DNA of 64,000 bases, from NCBI GenBank assembly GCA_027579435.1, contig JANBPK010000771.1, forward strand, positions 176,511 to 240,510, given 5' to 3'. Positions 25,083 to 36,806 of the stretch are shown piece after piece; position 1 is the stretch's first letter; each line of letters begins with the position of its first letter. The position numbers were made by a program, and so were the translations under genes. Origin of the DNA: Candolleomyces eurysporus (Eukaryota; Basidiomycota; Agaricomycetes; Agaricales; Psathyrellaceae). The notes under the pieces are model-generated. The model ran no database searches, was not told where the DNA came from, and was given only the letters and a program-made list of their open reading frames with translations.

Positions 25083-25385
25083 ATGTTTAGCAAACTTTCC
25101 TCCTTCACTTTCGCCGCCATCGCCTTGTTGCTGGTGCAAGGAGCTGCCGTGCACGGTAGTCCCTTGACGAATGGTATGTCAAGCTATCCATCCCTTCTCT
25201 GAAGCTCTTACCCAATTCGGAATATTCTATTACCAGATTTGAATGCCAGTATGTGCTAGTATCCTTGTAGCGCAAGATTGGTATTTATATCTGACCGGTT
25301 ACGTGGATTTGCAGGAGAACCGAAAGGCTTCGATATGAAGATCGCACCCCCCGACTCGGCAAGCGGCCATGGCAGTGCCTACTAG
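25083..25385 (+). CDS. Small secreted peptide (57 residues) with a 12-base exon
   Basis: Three exons (25083-25173, 25237-25248, 25315-25385) with GT-AG introns join to exactly 58 codons including the stop. The first 25 or so residues form a signal peptide (MFSKLSSFTFAAIALLLVQG, then AAVHGS). The mature part is about 30 residues, polar, without cysteine, and ends SGHGSAY. There is no C-terminal CaaX box, so it is not a classical mating pheromone precursor. I do not recognise it. The TATA box 75 bases upstream and the exact fit of splice phases support a real gene. The 12-base middle exon is the least certain part. Skipping it also keeps the frame (12 is a multiple of three), giving a 53-residue form. 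It sits directly before the NACHT array on the same strand. Confidence 0.55.
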
Positions 25386-25936
25386 TTTCTTCGTCGGCAG
25401 TTGAGTGATTGAGTGACAGAAGCGACCGTAAAGGAACTTAATGAAGTACAGATTGTAGCCCTTCTTGGTGAATAGATTCCTACCATGCTGGCTGTCGAGA
25501 ATTGAGGCAAGGGACTTTGGATGGAGCTACTCTTCAAGTTACGAAGATTGTTTCTGTATTGGACTTCTCTGACCCTCTGCGTTTCTGTTTGGAATACATT
25601 ACTCTGGCTTGCACTATAAAATTTTTGCTTGTACGCTGTCTTTTCTCTAATAACCCTGTCAGGTGAGTGATACGACGCACTTTCTATGTGTGCTACTACT
25701 GCTTTCATCCCTGTTTCTACCTGGGAACCCAAGCCATATGTTACATACTATTGCAAATTCGCATGATACAGAGCTTGAATGAATTCTCGATCGATCAAAA
25801 GATCATTCGTGAAAGCTCTCGGGGTTTGAGCGCCGAGCGCCTCTACCAGTGAACGCAAGCGCTTCTGGGATCAATTGAGAGCGGTGCATGGGAATCCACC
25901 ACTCTCTTCCAACCACCACCTGTGTTAGCGGCCAGG
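25386..25936. other. Upstream region of NACHT copy 1
   Basis: No gene is seen. Only the last part (about 25825-25936) resembles the regions before the other NACHT copies. Before that the similarity stops, which marks the left border of the tandem array. Confidence 0.5.
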
Positions 25937-28146
25937 ATGACACCCAAGGATAAATCCACATCATCAAAACCACTTTTCCACTGGCCATGGTTGAAGAGGC
26001 CAAAAGGCGACCGAACTGTTGGTCAGCAGCCTGAACATCAAAGCGGGCAGGGGGTAACACACACCACCGTGTCGTCAGCCGGATCATCCTCAAGCCTTTT
26101 CCCCAATGCCAGCAATTTTGTCATCAAACGCTTGCAAGTCGATGCGTCTCAGCATGGATCCAACTCTATTGATCCCAGTGGTGCGTTGCCATGTACGATT
26201 TTGATTTTGCTATCAGCCTGATTCATGCGCCGTTCCCATACTGAAGCTTCAGGATGGGAACGATTACTGCAGAACACGGCCCCAAATGCGATCCACGACT
26301 CCGAGTATCGTTTCGATCCACCCAAATGCGACGAAGACACTCGTGTGGAGGTCACCGGAGAGCTCATGGGGTGGATTCGAGACCGAGAGTCACCTCAGCG
26401 TTTGCTGTGCATGACGGGCGCTGCAGGTTCAGGAAAGTCGGCGTTACAGCAAACGATCGCAGAGGAATGCTCCGGGCTGGACATTCTCGCCTCGACGTTC
26501 TTCTTCTCGTCCACCGACCCCACTCGAAACACTGTGTCTCCAGTGATCCCAACAATCGCGTACCAGCTGGGGTCTAATAACCCTACTCTCCGAGAGGCTA
26601 TTTCCGAAGCCGTGACCAAGGATCCGCTGATCTTCAAGAAATCTTTGAAGACGCAAATGCAAAAGCTCATCGTTCGTCCTTTCGAAGACCTTTCCCGAAC
26701 TATTTCAAAGGCCGAGCTCGCAGCCCTCCCTTACGCCATCCTCATCGATGGATTGGACGAGTGTACCGACGAAGAGCGCCAAGCTGAGCTATTGGCAACT
26801 ATCGACGAATGTCTTCTCCAAAAAGATGGGCTTCATTTCCGCATTTTCATTGCCAGCAGACCAGAATGGGCCATTCGTAGCGCTCTAGAAGTCACCGGAT
26901 ATCTCCACCAAAAAGCATACCACATCCAGCTCAGCGACGAGTACGACGCAAGCAGCGACATTCGTCGGTCACTATCGAGAAGGCTCCGCGATATAGGTAG
27001 AAGAAGCGGTGACCCCCGAGCACAATCCCTCTCATGGCCGTCGGAGGAAGACATCGAAACCTTGGTCATTAACGCGTCGGGGCAGTTCATCTACGCAGCG
27101 ACGGTGATCAAGTTCGTATCGGAACGAAGAAGCTCGCCCGTGGACAGACTGCAAGCGGTCATTACCTGGACACCCGAGGACCGAGCGCAGCCGTTCGCCG
27201 CGCTGGACCTCCTTTACACCAACATCGTATCTGCTGCCAAGGAAGCATACGAGGCAGCACACCCAGAGCGGGATTTCCTTTTATTGCTCAGAGTATACCA
27301 GCTGCTTGGGCCTGGTGGGGCTGTTGATATAATGTTTGCCTTTACCGAAGTGAATGAGCTTCTCGATTTGGAAGACAACGCAGATCGGTGGCTCATATCT
27401 GATTTACGGTCTCTCGTCACCACGACGGAGGTGCAGCCTCCCTCACTTCTCAAATATTTCGGTTCTTACCACAAATCTTTTGTGGATTTTCTTAATAGTG
27501 CGAATCGTTCGAAGAGCCTGTTCGTTCCAGAATCCCGTGTTGTCGAATTTGTTACTGTGTCCTGCATTAGGGCTCTGGACAGGGATGAGAGCAGCGGTAT
27601 GTCCGGATTCATACTACTTGGAATATATCGTTCTGACTCAGGTTCCCCTAAAGCCTCTCACCGTAACCCCGGTGTTTCAGCATCTTACGCAGTCAATGCA
27701 TTCATATCCCACTTCCTTCTTAGGCCATTAGGGGACCCTGAGTCCGGATCACCTCTCCTCGAGACCATCTCGCATCACCTCCCCCAGGCAACAAAGAGAT
27801 GGCAAAAGGTGGAAAAANCGCGTCTCGGAGGAGTCTGAGCGGCTTCAGTTAGTCAACCCCCATGGTTTCCCCTCTTTCTTCAAACCAGTACTTGTTGGTC
27901 TGCTGGCATTCTTAAGGCACGCTCTTCTTGATCACGAAGTAAGTCTCGAAGCATCTTTCATCTCAGGCCCTGCATGGACTGACAACTTTGTCGTAACTGC
28001 TCCAGAACCGTGATCAAGAAATTTACCGAAGAATTCAGACCTCATACGACAAGTGGGAGCAAATATTTAAGTCCGTTGAGGAGGAACTCTCGGCTCAACC
28101 AGCTGACGGCTCGTGGCCTCCGGGAAGCCATTTAGACACAACGTGA
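25937..28146 (+). CDS. NACHT-domain NLR-like protein, copy 1
   Basis: Exons 25937-26180, 26253-27938 and 28006-28146. Exon 1 is short (81 codons against about 140 in the other copies): it has the basic SSKPLFHWPWLKRPK stretch and the conserved SSSSLFPNASNFVIK motif but lacks most of the linker between them. Exon 2 starts at GWERLLQ and holds the NACHT domain: the lead-in FDPPKCDEDTRVEV, Walker A GAAGSGKSAL and Walker B ILIDGLDEC. NACHT proteins are STAND ATPases that work as ligand-driven switches in the cytosol. No WD40, ankyrin or TPR repeats follow, only a helical C-terminal region shared by the six copies. An N at 27818 adds one base and breaks the frame near the C-terminus. Bases 27597-27680 (84) are the intron-like multiple-of-three segment. 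Confidence 0.85.
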
Positions 28147-28642
28147 CCGCATGTCTAGTATGTCTAAAGACAACAATGACATTCGACAAGTTTTGGATCG
28201 GTTTCTAATCCGTCCCTCGAAAATGCAGAATACATAGTATGCGTGATTGCGAAGGATCTTGGTACATCACCAGCCAAATGATCTTACTAGTATCTGGTCT
28301 TCGAGAAAGTGTAGGGCTAGAGCCGACCTTTTCACTATTACGGAGCGCTTAATATTACTCTACACATTTCTAGCTATCCCTATCCTCTAGAGAAACCGGA
28401 TAATATCGTGTTCGGCTCTGTCGCAAACTTGCACATACGGATACTAATGGAGAGGCTGGCAAGACACCTGCTCGGTGTCAACAGCGTCGCCGGGGCTCTA
28501 CAACTCAATGAGCCTGAAAAAGCGGAGATGAGGTTTTTGGGCGCCTAGATACCCGGGCCCCCAAGGTTGGGATCACTGATTGGCAGCTTACCATGGGAAT
28601 TCATCCGCTTTCTTTCGCCCACCACCTGTGATTGCGGCCAGA
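28147..28642. other. Spacer between NACHT copies 1 and 2
   Basis: Homologous to the other spacers of the array. It holds the 3' flank of copy 1 and the promoter of copy 2. No additional gene is seen. Confidence 0.7.
28475..28557 (+). promoter_or_regulatory. Conserved block upstream of NACHT copy 2
   Basis: Begins GTGTCAACAGCGTCGCCGGG, 168 bases before the ATG, and runs on to GGGCGCCTAGATACCCG. The same block stands at nearly the same distance before copies 3-6. Confidence 0.55.
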
Positions 28643-30994
28643 ATGACCCCCAAGCCGAAGGTCACATCCTCGAAAACACCTTTGCGCTGGCCTTGGTCGA
28701 AGAAGCGGAATATCGACGGAGCTGTTGGCCAGCAGCTCAAAGATCAGCCCGAGGTACAAATACAGCAGGTCGATTTAGGACGGGAGACCAACTCTGTCCG
28801 CATTCAACCAGTTCCAATAGAACCTGTGCCGGTTGCCATTGCAACAAACTATGCAAATCCTTTGAATAGTGAAGAGCGGGGATTAGAGGATCCAACCTCC
28901 AGGGAAGCCAGGGCATCTATGAGCGCCTTAGAGATGACACAAGCCACTACGGCGTCGAGCGCCGAAGCATCGTCAAGCTTTTTCCCCAATGCAAGGAATT
29001 TCGTCGTCAAACGTTTACACGTCGACGCATCCCACCATGGATCCAACTCGAATGACCCCAGTGGTGCGTGGCCATCTACGTTTCTAAATTTTGCTATCAG
29101 TTTGATTCATGCGCCGGTGGTTCTTCAGGATGGGAACGATTATTGCAGAACACGGCCCCAAATGCGCTCCACGACTCCGAATATCGTTTCGATCCACCGA
29201 AATGCGACGAAGACACTCGTGTGGAGGTCACCGGAGAGCTCATGGGGTGGATTCAAGACCGAGAGTCACCTCAGCGTTTGCTGTGCATGACGGGCGCTGC
29301 AGGCTCAGGAAAGTCGGCATTGCAGCAGACGGTCGCAGAGGAGTGTTCTGGGCTGGACATCCTCGCCTCGACGTTCTTTTTCTCGTCTACCGACCCTACT
29401 CGAAACACTATGTCTCCAGTGATCCCAACAATCGCGTACCAGCTGGGGTCGAATCACCCTACTCTCCGAGAGGCTATTTCCGAAGCCGTGACCAAGGATC
29501 CGCTGATCTTCAAGAAATCTCTGAAGACGCAAATGCACAGGCTCATCGTTCGTCCTTTCGAAGACCTTTCCCGAACTATCTCAAAGGCCGAGCTCGCAGC
29601 CCTCCCTTACGCCATCCTCATCGATGGATTAGATGAGTGCACCGACGAACAGCGCCAAGCTGAGCTATTGGCAACTATCGACGAATGTCTTCTCCAAAAC
29701 GACGCGCTTCCTGCCCGCATTTTCGTCGCCAGCAGACCAGAATGGGCAATACGCAGCGCTCTGGAAGACACCGGGTATCTCCACCAAAAAGCATACCACA
29801 TCCAACTTAGCGACCAGTACGACGCCAGTAGTGACATTCGTCGCACATTATGGAGAAGGCTCCGCGAGTTAGGCCGACAAAGTGGTGATCCTCGGGCACA
29901 ATCCCCCTCATGGCCGTCGGAGGAAGACATCGAAACATTGGTCGTCAACGCGTCGGGGCAGTTCATCTACGCAGCGATGGTAATCAAGTTCTTATCGGAA
30001 CGACGAAGTTCGCCTGTGGACAGACTGCGGGTGGTTCTCACCTGGACACCCGAGGATCGAGTGCAACCCTTCGCCGCCCTGGACCTCCTGTACACCAACA
30101 TCGTATCTGCTGCCAAGGAAGCATACGAGGGAGCACACCCAGACCGTGATTTCCTACTCTTGCTCAGGGTATACCAGATTCTTGGGGATGGTAGTTGGGC
30201 TGATGGTCTTATGTTTGCCGTTACCGAAGTGAATGAGCTTCTCGATTTGGAAGAGAATGCAGATCGGTGGCTCACGTCTGATTTACGGTCTCTTGTCACC
30301 ATGGTGCGCTTCGTGGAGACTGACCCACCTCTCGAACATCTCAGGTTTTACCACAAATCTTTTGCGGATTTCCTTAACAGTGCGGGTCGTTCGAAGAGCC
30401 TATTCGTTCCAGGATCACGTATTGTCGAATTTGTTACTGTGTCCTGCATTAGGGTCCTGGATAGGGATGACATCTGCAGTATGTACGGATTTATACTATT
30501 TGGAACATATCGTCCTGACTCTCAACGCGGTGTTTCAGCATCTGGTGCACTTAGTGCATTCATATGCCACTTCCTTCTTAGGCCATATGGAACAACTGGG
30601 TCCGGATCACCTCTCCTCGAGGCTGTCGCAACAACGAGATGGGAAAAGGTAGAAAAGTGTGTCTCGGAGGACTCTCAGCGGTATCGGTTAGCCGACTCCC
30701 ATGACTTCCTTTTCTTCAAACCAGTGTTCGATGGTTTGCTGGCGTTCTTGTCGCGCGCTCTTCTAGAGCACGAGGTAAGTCTCGAATGATCTCTCATCTT
30801 AAGCCCTGTATGGACTGACAACTTTGCCATAACTGCTCCAGAATCGTGATCAAGAAATTTACCAAAGGATTAAGAGTTCATACGACAAGTGGGAGCAAAT
30901 ATCCAGGTCCACGGAGGAGAAATTCCGAGAAACTTTAAGAAGCCTCGCACCTTCGCTCGATCAGCCGACGTCTCTTGGCTTAGACGCAGCGTAA
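28643..30994 (+). CDS. NACHT-domain NLR-like protein, copy 2 (intact)
   Basis: Exons 28643-29063, 29129-30774 and 30842-30994 sum to 740 codons without a break, making this one of the two unbroken copies with no N in the coding region. Residues 1-140: basic stretch (LRWPWSKKRN) near the start, Gln/Glu/Pro-rich linker, then SSFFPNARNFVVKRL. The NACHT domain follows from residue 141. Walker A (GAAGSGKSAL) is near residue 196 and Walker B (ILIDGLDEC) near 302. The sensor-like stretch RIFVASRPEWAIRSALE comes later. The C-terminal 300 residues are helical and unassigned, and the last exon reads NRDQEIYQRIKSSYDKWEQI. The intron-like segment of 60 bases is 30479-30538. Family members in mushrooms are thought to act in immunity-like or incompatibility responses; this is inference here. 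Confidence 0.9.
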
Positions 30995-31489
30995 CCACAT
31001 ATTCAGTACCGAGTATGTCTGAAGAGAACAATGTCATCCGATCAGTTTTGGATTGGTTTCCAATTCGTCCCTCCAAAATGGGGGATACAATGTAGTATAT
31101 TGCAAAAGAATTGATCTTACGATAGTATCTGGTCTTCGGTAGAGTGTAGGGTTAAAGCGGACTGTTTGACTATTACGGAGCGTTCACTATTACTACTATG
31201 CTAGCTATGTTACTAGCCATCCCTATTCTCTACTTAGAAACCCGGATAATACCATGTTCGACTCTGTTGCAGACTTGCACAGGCGGATACTGATGAAGAA
31301 GTCGGTAAGACACCTACTCCGTGTCAACAGCGTCGCCGGGGCCTCACACCTCACTGAGCCTGGAAAAATGGAGGTGAGATTGCGTTTGGGCGCCTACTAG
31401 ATGCCAGTGGACCCAAGGATCACTGATTGGCAGCTTACCATGGGAATTCATCAGCTTTCTTTCGCCCACCACCTGTAATTGCGGCCAGA
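30995..31489. other. Spacer between NACHT copies 2 and 3
   Basis: Closely similar to the spacer before copy 2. It holds the conserved upstream block (from 31321). No additional gene is seen. Confidence 0.7.
31321..31403 (+). promoter_or_regulatory. Conserved block upstream of NACHT copy 3
   Basis: Begins GTGTCAACAGCGTCGCCGGG, 169 bases before the ATG; same element as before copy 2. Confidence 0.55.
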
Positions 31490-33821
31490 ATGTCCCATAA
31501 GGCGAAGGCCACATCCTCGAAACCACATTTGCGCTGGCCTTGGTCGAAGAAGCGGAATATTGACCAAGCTGTTGGCCAGCAGCCCGAAGATCAGCCCGAG
31601 GTACCAACACAGCAGGTCGACTTAGATCGAGAGACCAACTCTGTGCCAGTTCCAGTAGGACCTGTACCGGTTGGCGTTGCTTCGAACTATGCGACTCCTC
31701 CGAGTAGGGAAGAGCGGTGCTTAGAGCATCCAACATCCAGAGAAGTCAGGACGTCTACGAGCGGCTTGGAGATGACACAAGCCACCATGGTGTCGAGCGG
31801 AGAAGCATCGTCAAGCTTTTTCCCCAATGCGAGCAATTTCGTCGTCAAACGTTTACACGTCGACGCATCTCACCATGGATCTCACTCGAATGACCCTAGT
31901 GGTGCGTTCTCATCTACGTTTCTAATTCTGCTATCAGTTTGATTCATGCTCCGGTGGTTCTTCAGGATGGGAACGATTATTGCAGAACACGGCCCCAAAT
32001 GCGCTCCACGACTCCGAATATCGTTTCGATCCACCCAAATGCGACGAAGACACTCGTGTGGAGGCCACCGGAGAGCTCATGGGGTGGATTCAAGACCGAG
32101 AGTCACCTCAGCGTTTGCTGTGCATGACGGGCGCTGCAGGTTCGGGAAAGTCGGCATTGCAGCAAACGGTCGCAGAGGAGTGTTCCGGGCTAGACATCCT
32201 GGCCTCGACGTTCTTTTTCTCGTCCACAGACCCTACTCGAAACACTGTGTCTCCAGTGATCCCCACAATCGCATACCAGCTGGGGTCTAATAACCCCACC
32301 CTCCGAGAGGCTATTTCCGAAGCCGTGACCAAGGATCCATTGATCTTCAAGAAATCTCTGAAGATGCAAATGCACAGGCTCATCGTTCGTCCTTTCGAAG
32401 ACCTTTCCCGAACTATCTCAAAGGCCGAGCTCGCAGCCTTCCCTTACGCCATCCTCATCGACGGATTAGATGAGTGCACCGACGAACAGCGCCAAGCTGA
32501 GTTATTGGCAACTATCGACGAATGTCTTCTCCAAAACGATGCGCTTCCCTTCCGCATTTTCATCGCCAGCAGACCAGAATGGGCAGTGCGCAGCACTCTG
32601 GAAGACACCGGATATCTTCACCAAAAAGCATACCACATCCAACTCAGCGACCAGTACGATGCCAGTGGTGACATTCGTCGGTCATTATCGAGGAGGCTCC
32701 GCGATATAGGTAGAAGAAGCGGTGACCCCCGAGCACAATCCCCCTCATGGCCGTCGGAGGAAGACATCGAAACCTTGGTCATTAACGCGTCGGGGCAGTT
32801 CATCTACGCAGCGACGGTGATCAAGTTCGTATCGGAACGACGAAGCTCGCCCGTGGACAGATTGCGAACGATCATTACCTGGACGCCCGAGGACCGAGCG
32901 CAGCCGTTCGCCGCGCTGGACCTCCTNTACACCAACATCGTATCTGCTGCTAAAGTAGCGTATGAGGCAGCACACCCAGAGCGGGATTTCCTTTTATTAC
33001 TCAAGGTACACCAGCTGCTACTTGCTGGTGGTCGTTGGACCACTCCTGTTTTTTTTCCTGTTGCCGATTTGGACGGGTTTTTCGATTTCGAAGAAAATGC
33101 CCATCGGTGGCTGATATCTGACCTACGGTCTCTTGTCAAAACGTGGATCCACGTTCACGAAGTGCAGAGCCATCCTTCCAAATCCGAGTATCTCAGCTTT
33201 TACCACAAATCTTTTGGGGATTTTCTGGATAGCGCGAGTCGTTCCAAGAGCCTCTTTGTTCCAGAGTCCCTTGCTGTCGAGTTTATCATTGTATCCTGTA
33301 TCAAGGCTCTGAACAGGGATGAAGGCAGCGGTATGTGCGAGCTCATNCTATCTGCAACGCATTCTCCTGATTCCCAACTTGACCTGGGTGCTTTAGGATC
33401 CCGTTCAATTAGTGGGTTTGTATGCCACCTCCTTTTGGTGCCATTGGGGAACCCTAGATCCGACTCACCNCTTCTCGAGGGCATCTCGCATCTTCTCTCC
33501 GAGGCAACAAAGAGATGGGAAGAGGTGGAAAAGTGTGTCTCGGAGTACTGCGAGCTATACCGGCGCCGTTCCGTGNCCTCTGCCTTCACACCAATTNTAG
33601 ATGGTTGGCTGGCGTTCTTGTCGCTTGCTCTTCAGGAGCACGAAGTAAGTCTCGAATGATTTCTCATCTCAGACCCGTATGGATTGACAGCTTTGTCGCA
33701 ATTGCTCCAGAACCGTGACCAGGAAATTTATAAAAGAATTCAGACTTCATACAACAAGTGGGAGCAGGTACCCAAGTCTATGGAGGAGGAGTTGCNAGAA
33801 ACAGATATAGTCATACCATGA
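31490..33821 (+). CDS. NACHT-domain NLR-like protein, copy 3
   Basis: Exons 31490-31901, 31966-33644 and 33711-33821 sum to 734 codons in one frame, with a few N bases that do not shift it. The architecture is as in copy 2: basic LRWPWSKKRN stretch, linker, SSFFPNASNFVVKRL, NACHT with GAAGSGKSAL and ILIDGLDEC, then the unassigned C-terminal part. The C-terminal third differs most from the other copies (for example LLLAGGRWTTPVFFPVADLD instead of a TEVNELLDLE-type stretch). The intron-like segment is 33331-33396 (66 bases). The last exon is shorter than in copies 1, 2 and 4 and ends at 33819-33821. Confidence 0.88.
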
Positions 33822-34421
33822 CGACTCACCAATCACCCAACGTCTGTTGGGCTTCGAGGTATCTTTCTGTATTTATATGTTCAATCGAAACGCATGANCA
33901 TCTGCTAGGCGAGTCATCCGTNGATTGGCTACCCCGATCTACCGATTGTGCTCATGGGGAAATGAGGGCACGTCCGAAGAGAANAAAGTCTTGCCAGTAN
34001 CTTTGGATTGAGTTCAATCTGGGGCTTCACAAATACGGGATATGCAGCTGTCCTTTACGAAGGATTAGCTAATTGACGATCCTCGAGCAAAGTGTCNGAG
34101 GGCTAAAACGAAGTTTTTNACTACANTANAGCGTTCACCATTACTNTGCACTGANTNNNNANTTATGCTNNTACTATCTCATANTCTCCTCAGGACAATG
34201 NCATGNTAGACCNTGTTACANATACGGATACTAATGGCAAATACAGGGGAACATCTAGTCTGTTTCAACAGCGTCGTCGGGGTTTGACCNGTCCGCGNGC
34301 CTGAATAATGGAGAGGATGGCGATGACACTGCGCTTGGCATCCGAGTCTAGANNNTNGTGGAGATCAAAGCATTGGAGCTAACCGACTTTCTCTCAGGCA
34401 CCACTCTTGTTTGCAGCCAGG
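33822..34421. other. Spacer between NACHT copies 3 and 4
   Basis: Array spacer with many N bases. It holds the conserved upstream block of copy 4 (from 34261). No additional gene is seen. Confidence 0.65.
34261..34345 (+). promoter_or_regulatory. Conserved block upstream of NACHT copy 4
   Basis: Begins TGTTTCAACAGCGTCGTCGG, 161 bases before the ATG; group 2 version of the element (GTCGTCGGGGTTTGACC). Confidence 0.5.
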
Positions 34422-36806
34422 ATGGCATCCAAGGCGAAGTCCGCATCCTCTAAATCATTTTCGCGCTGGCCTTGGTCGAAGAAGNGGAATGTTGATCGAA
34501 CTGTCGGGCAGAAGGCTGAAGAGGTACCAACAGAACCAACAAAACCCGTGATCGACGCCTTGAACCCGGGGACCTACGGGCGCATTCAGTCAATTTCANT
34601 NNNNTCTGAGCCAATTACCCCTCCATTAGACGCTGCTTCGAATACTGCGACTCCTTCGGGCAGTGAAGAGCGGCAACTCAAGCATTCAACCTCCAGGGAA
34701 CCCGGTTCGTNTCCGAGCGGCTNGGAGATAGCACAAGCCACCGTGTCGAGCGCCGGAGCGTCGTCGAGCTTTTTCACCAATGCAAGCAATCTTGTCGTCA
34801 AAAGTCTGCATATCAACGCTCATCAGCATGAANNCAACTCAAACGACACTGGTGAGTCGCCAGAGATCTACGAGTCCGATTTTGTTCACAGTTCGTTTCA
34901 TATTATATTTGCTTTTCTCCAGGATGGGAACGACTGCTGCGGAATGCGGCCCCAAATGCACTGCACGACTCTGAATGTCGTTTCAATCCACCAAAATGCG
35001 ACGAAGACACCCGTGTGGAGGCGATCGGAGAACTCATGGGTTGGATTCAAGAGCGGGAGTCACCTCAGCGTTTAATGTGCATGACAGGCGCTGCTGGCTC
35101 AGGAAAGTCGGCATTACAGCAGACGGTCGCAGAAGAGTGTTCAGGGAAGGACATCTTGGCCTCGACGTTCTTTTTCTCGTCAACCGACCCTACTCGCAAC
35201 ACAGTTTCTGCTGTGATTCCAACGATTGCGTACCAGCTAGGGTCGAATAACCCTACTCTTCGAGAAGCTATTTCCGCAGCCGTGACCAAAGATCCGCTGA
35301 TCTTCAAGAATCGTTAAAGACGCAAATGAAGACGCTCGTCATTAATCCTTTCGAAAACCTTTCCCGAGCTATCTCAACGGCCGAGCTCGCAGCCCTCCCT
35401 TACGCCATCCTTATCGATGGCCTGGATGAGTGCACCGACGAACAGCGCCAAGTCGAGCTATTGGAAACTATCGACGATTGTTTTCTTCAGAACGACACAC
35501 TTCCTTTCCGCATTTTCATTTCCAGCAGACCGGAATGGGCGATTCGTAGTGCACTGGAAGTTACCGGATATCTACATCACAAAACATATCACATCCAACT
35601 CAGCGATCAGTACGATGCAAGCGGCGACATTCGTCGGTCATTATCGAGGAGGCTCCGCGAGTTAGGCCGACGAAGTGGTGATCCCCGGGCACAATCCCCC
35701 NTCGTGGCCGTCGGAGGAAGACATCGAAACGTTGGTCGTCAATGCGTCGGGCCAGTTCATCTACGCAGCGACGGTGATCAAGTTCGTATCGGAACGACGA
35801 AGTTCACCTGTGGACAGATTGCAAGCGGTTCTCAACTGGACACCCGAGGACCGAGCGCAGCCGTTCGCCGCGCTGGACCTCCTGTACACCAACATTGTAT
35901 CTGTTGCTAAGGAAGCATACGAGGCAGCACACCCAGAGCGGGATTTCCTATTATTGCTCAGGGTATACGAGCTGCTTGGGAATGGTTGTTGGCCTACTTA
36001 TGTGGGTTTTGCTGCTGCCGAGGTGAATGAGCTCCTCGATTTGGGGGACAACGCGCATCGGTGGCTCATATCTGATTTACGGTCTCTCGTCACTACGGTA
36101 GACTCCGTGCAGGCTACCCCGCCATCACCTCTCGAAGATCTCAGTTTTTACCACAAATCCTTTGTGGATTTTCTCGATAGTGCGAGTCGTTCCAAGGGCC
36201 TCTTCGTTCCAGAATCCCGTGTTTTCGAGTTTGTTACTGTGTCCTGCATTCGGGCACTGGACAGGGATGACAGCAGCGGTATGTGCAGATTCGTGCTATT
36301 TGCAAGGTATTGTCTTGAATCTCAACGTAACCCCGGTGTTTCAGCATCTTCAGTTAATGGATTCATATGCCACTTCCTTCTTCGGCCATTGGGATATCCC
36401 GGGCTCACCTCACCTCACCTCGAGGCCATCTCGCATCGTCTTCCCCAGGCAACAACGAGATGGGAAACGGTAGAAAAGTGTCTCTCAGAAGACTCTAAGC
36501 GGTTCCAGTCAGCCGACCCCTGGAATTTTCCCTCTTTCTTCAAACCAGTATTCGACGGTTGGCTTGCGTTCTTGTCGCATGCTCTTCTGGAGTACGAGGT
36601 AAGTCGTGAATGATCTCTCATCTCAGGCCCTATATGGACTGACATCTTTGTCACAATTGCTCCAGAACCGTGATCAGGAAACCTATCGAAGAATACAGAG
36701 TTCATACGACAAGTGGGAGCAGATATCGAGGTCCATGGAGGAGAGTCTGGGAGAGGATTGGAGTAGCCCCATACCTTTGCTCGACCAGCCGACGTCTCAT
36801 GGCTAA
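34422..36806 (+). CDS. NACHT-domain NLR-like protein, copy 4 (two opposite frame shifts)
   Basis: Exons 34422-34851, 34923-36598 and 36666-36806. Domain layout is as in the neighbours: SSFFTNASNLVVKSL motif, NACHT with GAAGSGKSAL and ILIDGLDEC, helical C-terminal part. Compared with copy 5, one A is missing at 35309-35310 (AAGAATCG against AAGAAATCG). One extra base, read as N, is present at 35701. The two shifts cancel, so the total length is again a multiple of three (749 codons), but 130 residues between them would be read wrongly. The missing A carries no N and could be a true mutation; a sequencing slip is as likely. The intron-like segment is 36279-36344 (66 bases). Confidence 0.82.

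Noticed and set aside
25083..25385. Mating pheromone precursor
   Set aside because: It has a signal peptide and lacks the C-terminal CaaX farnesylation box of basidiomycete pheromones.
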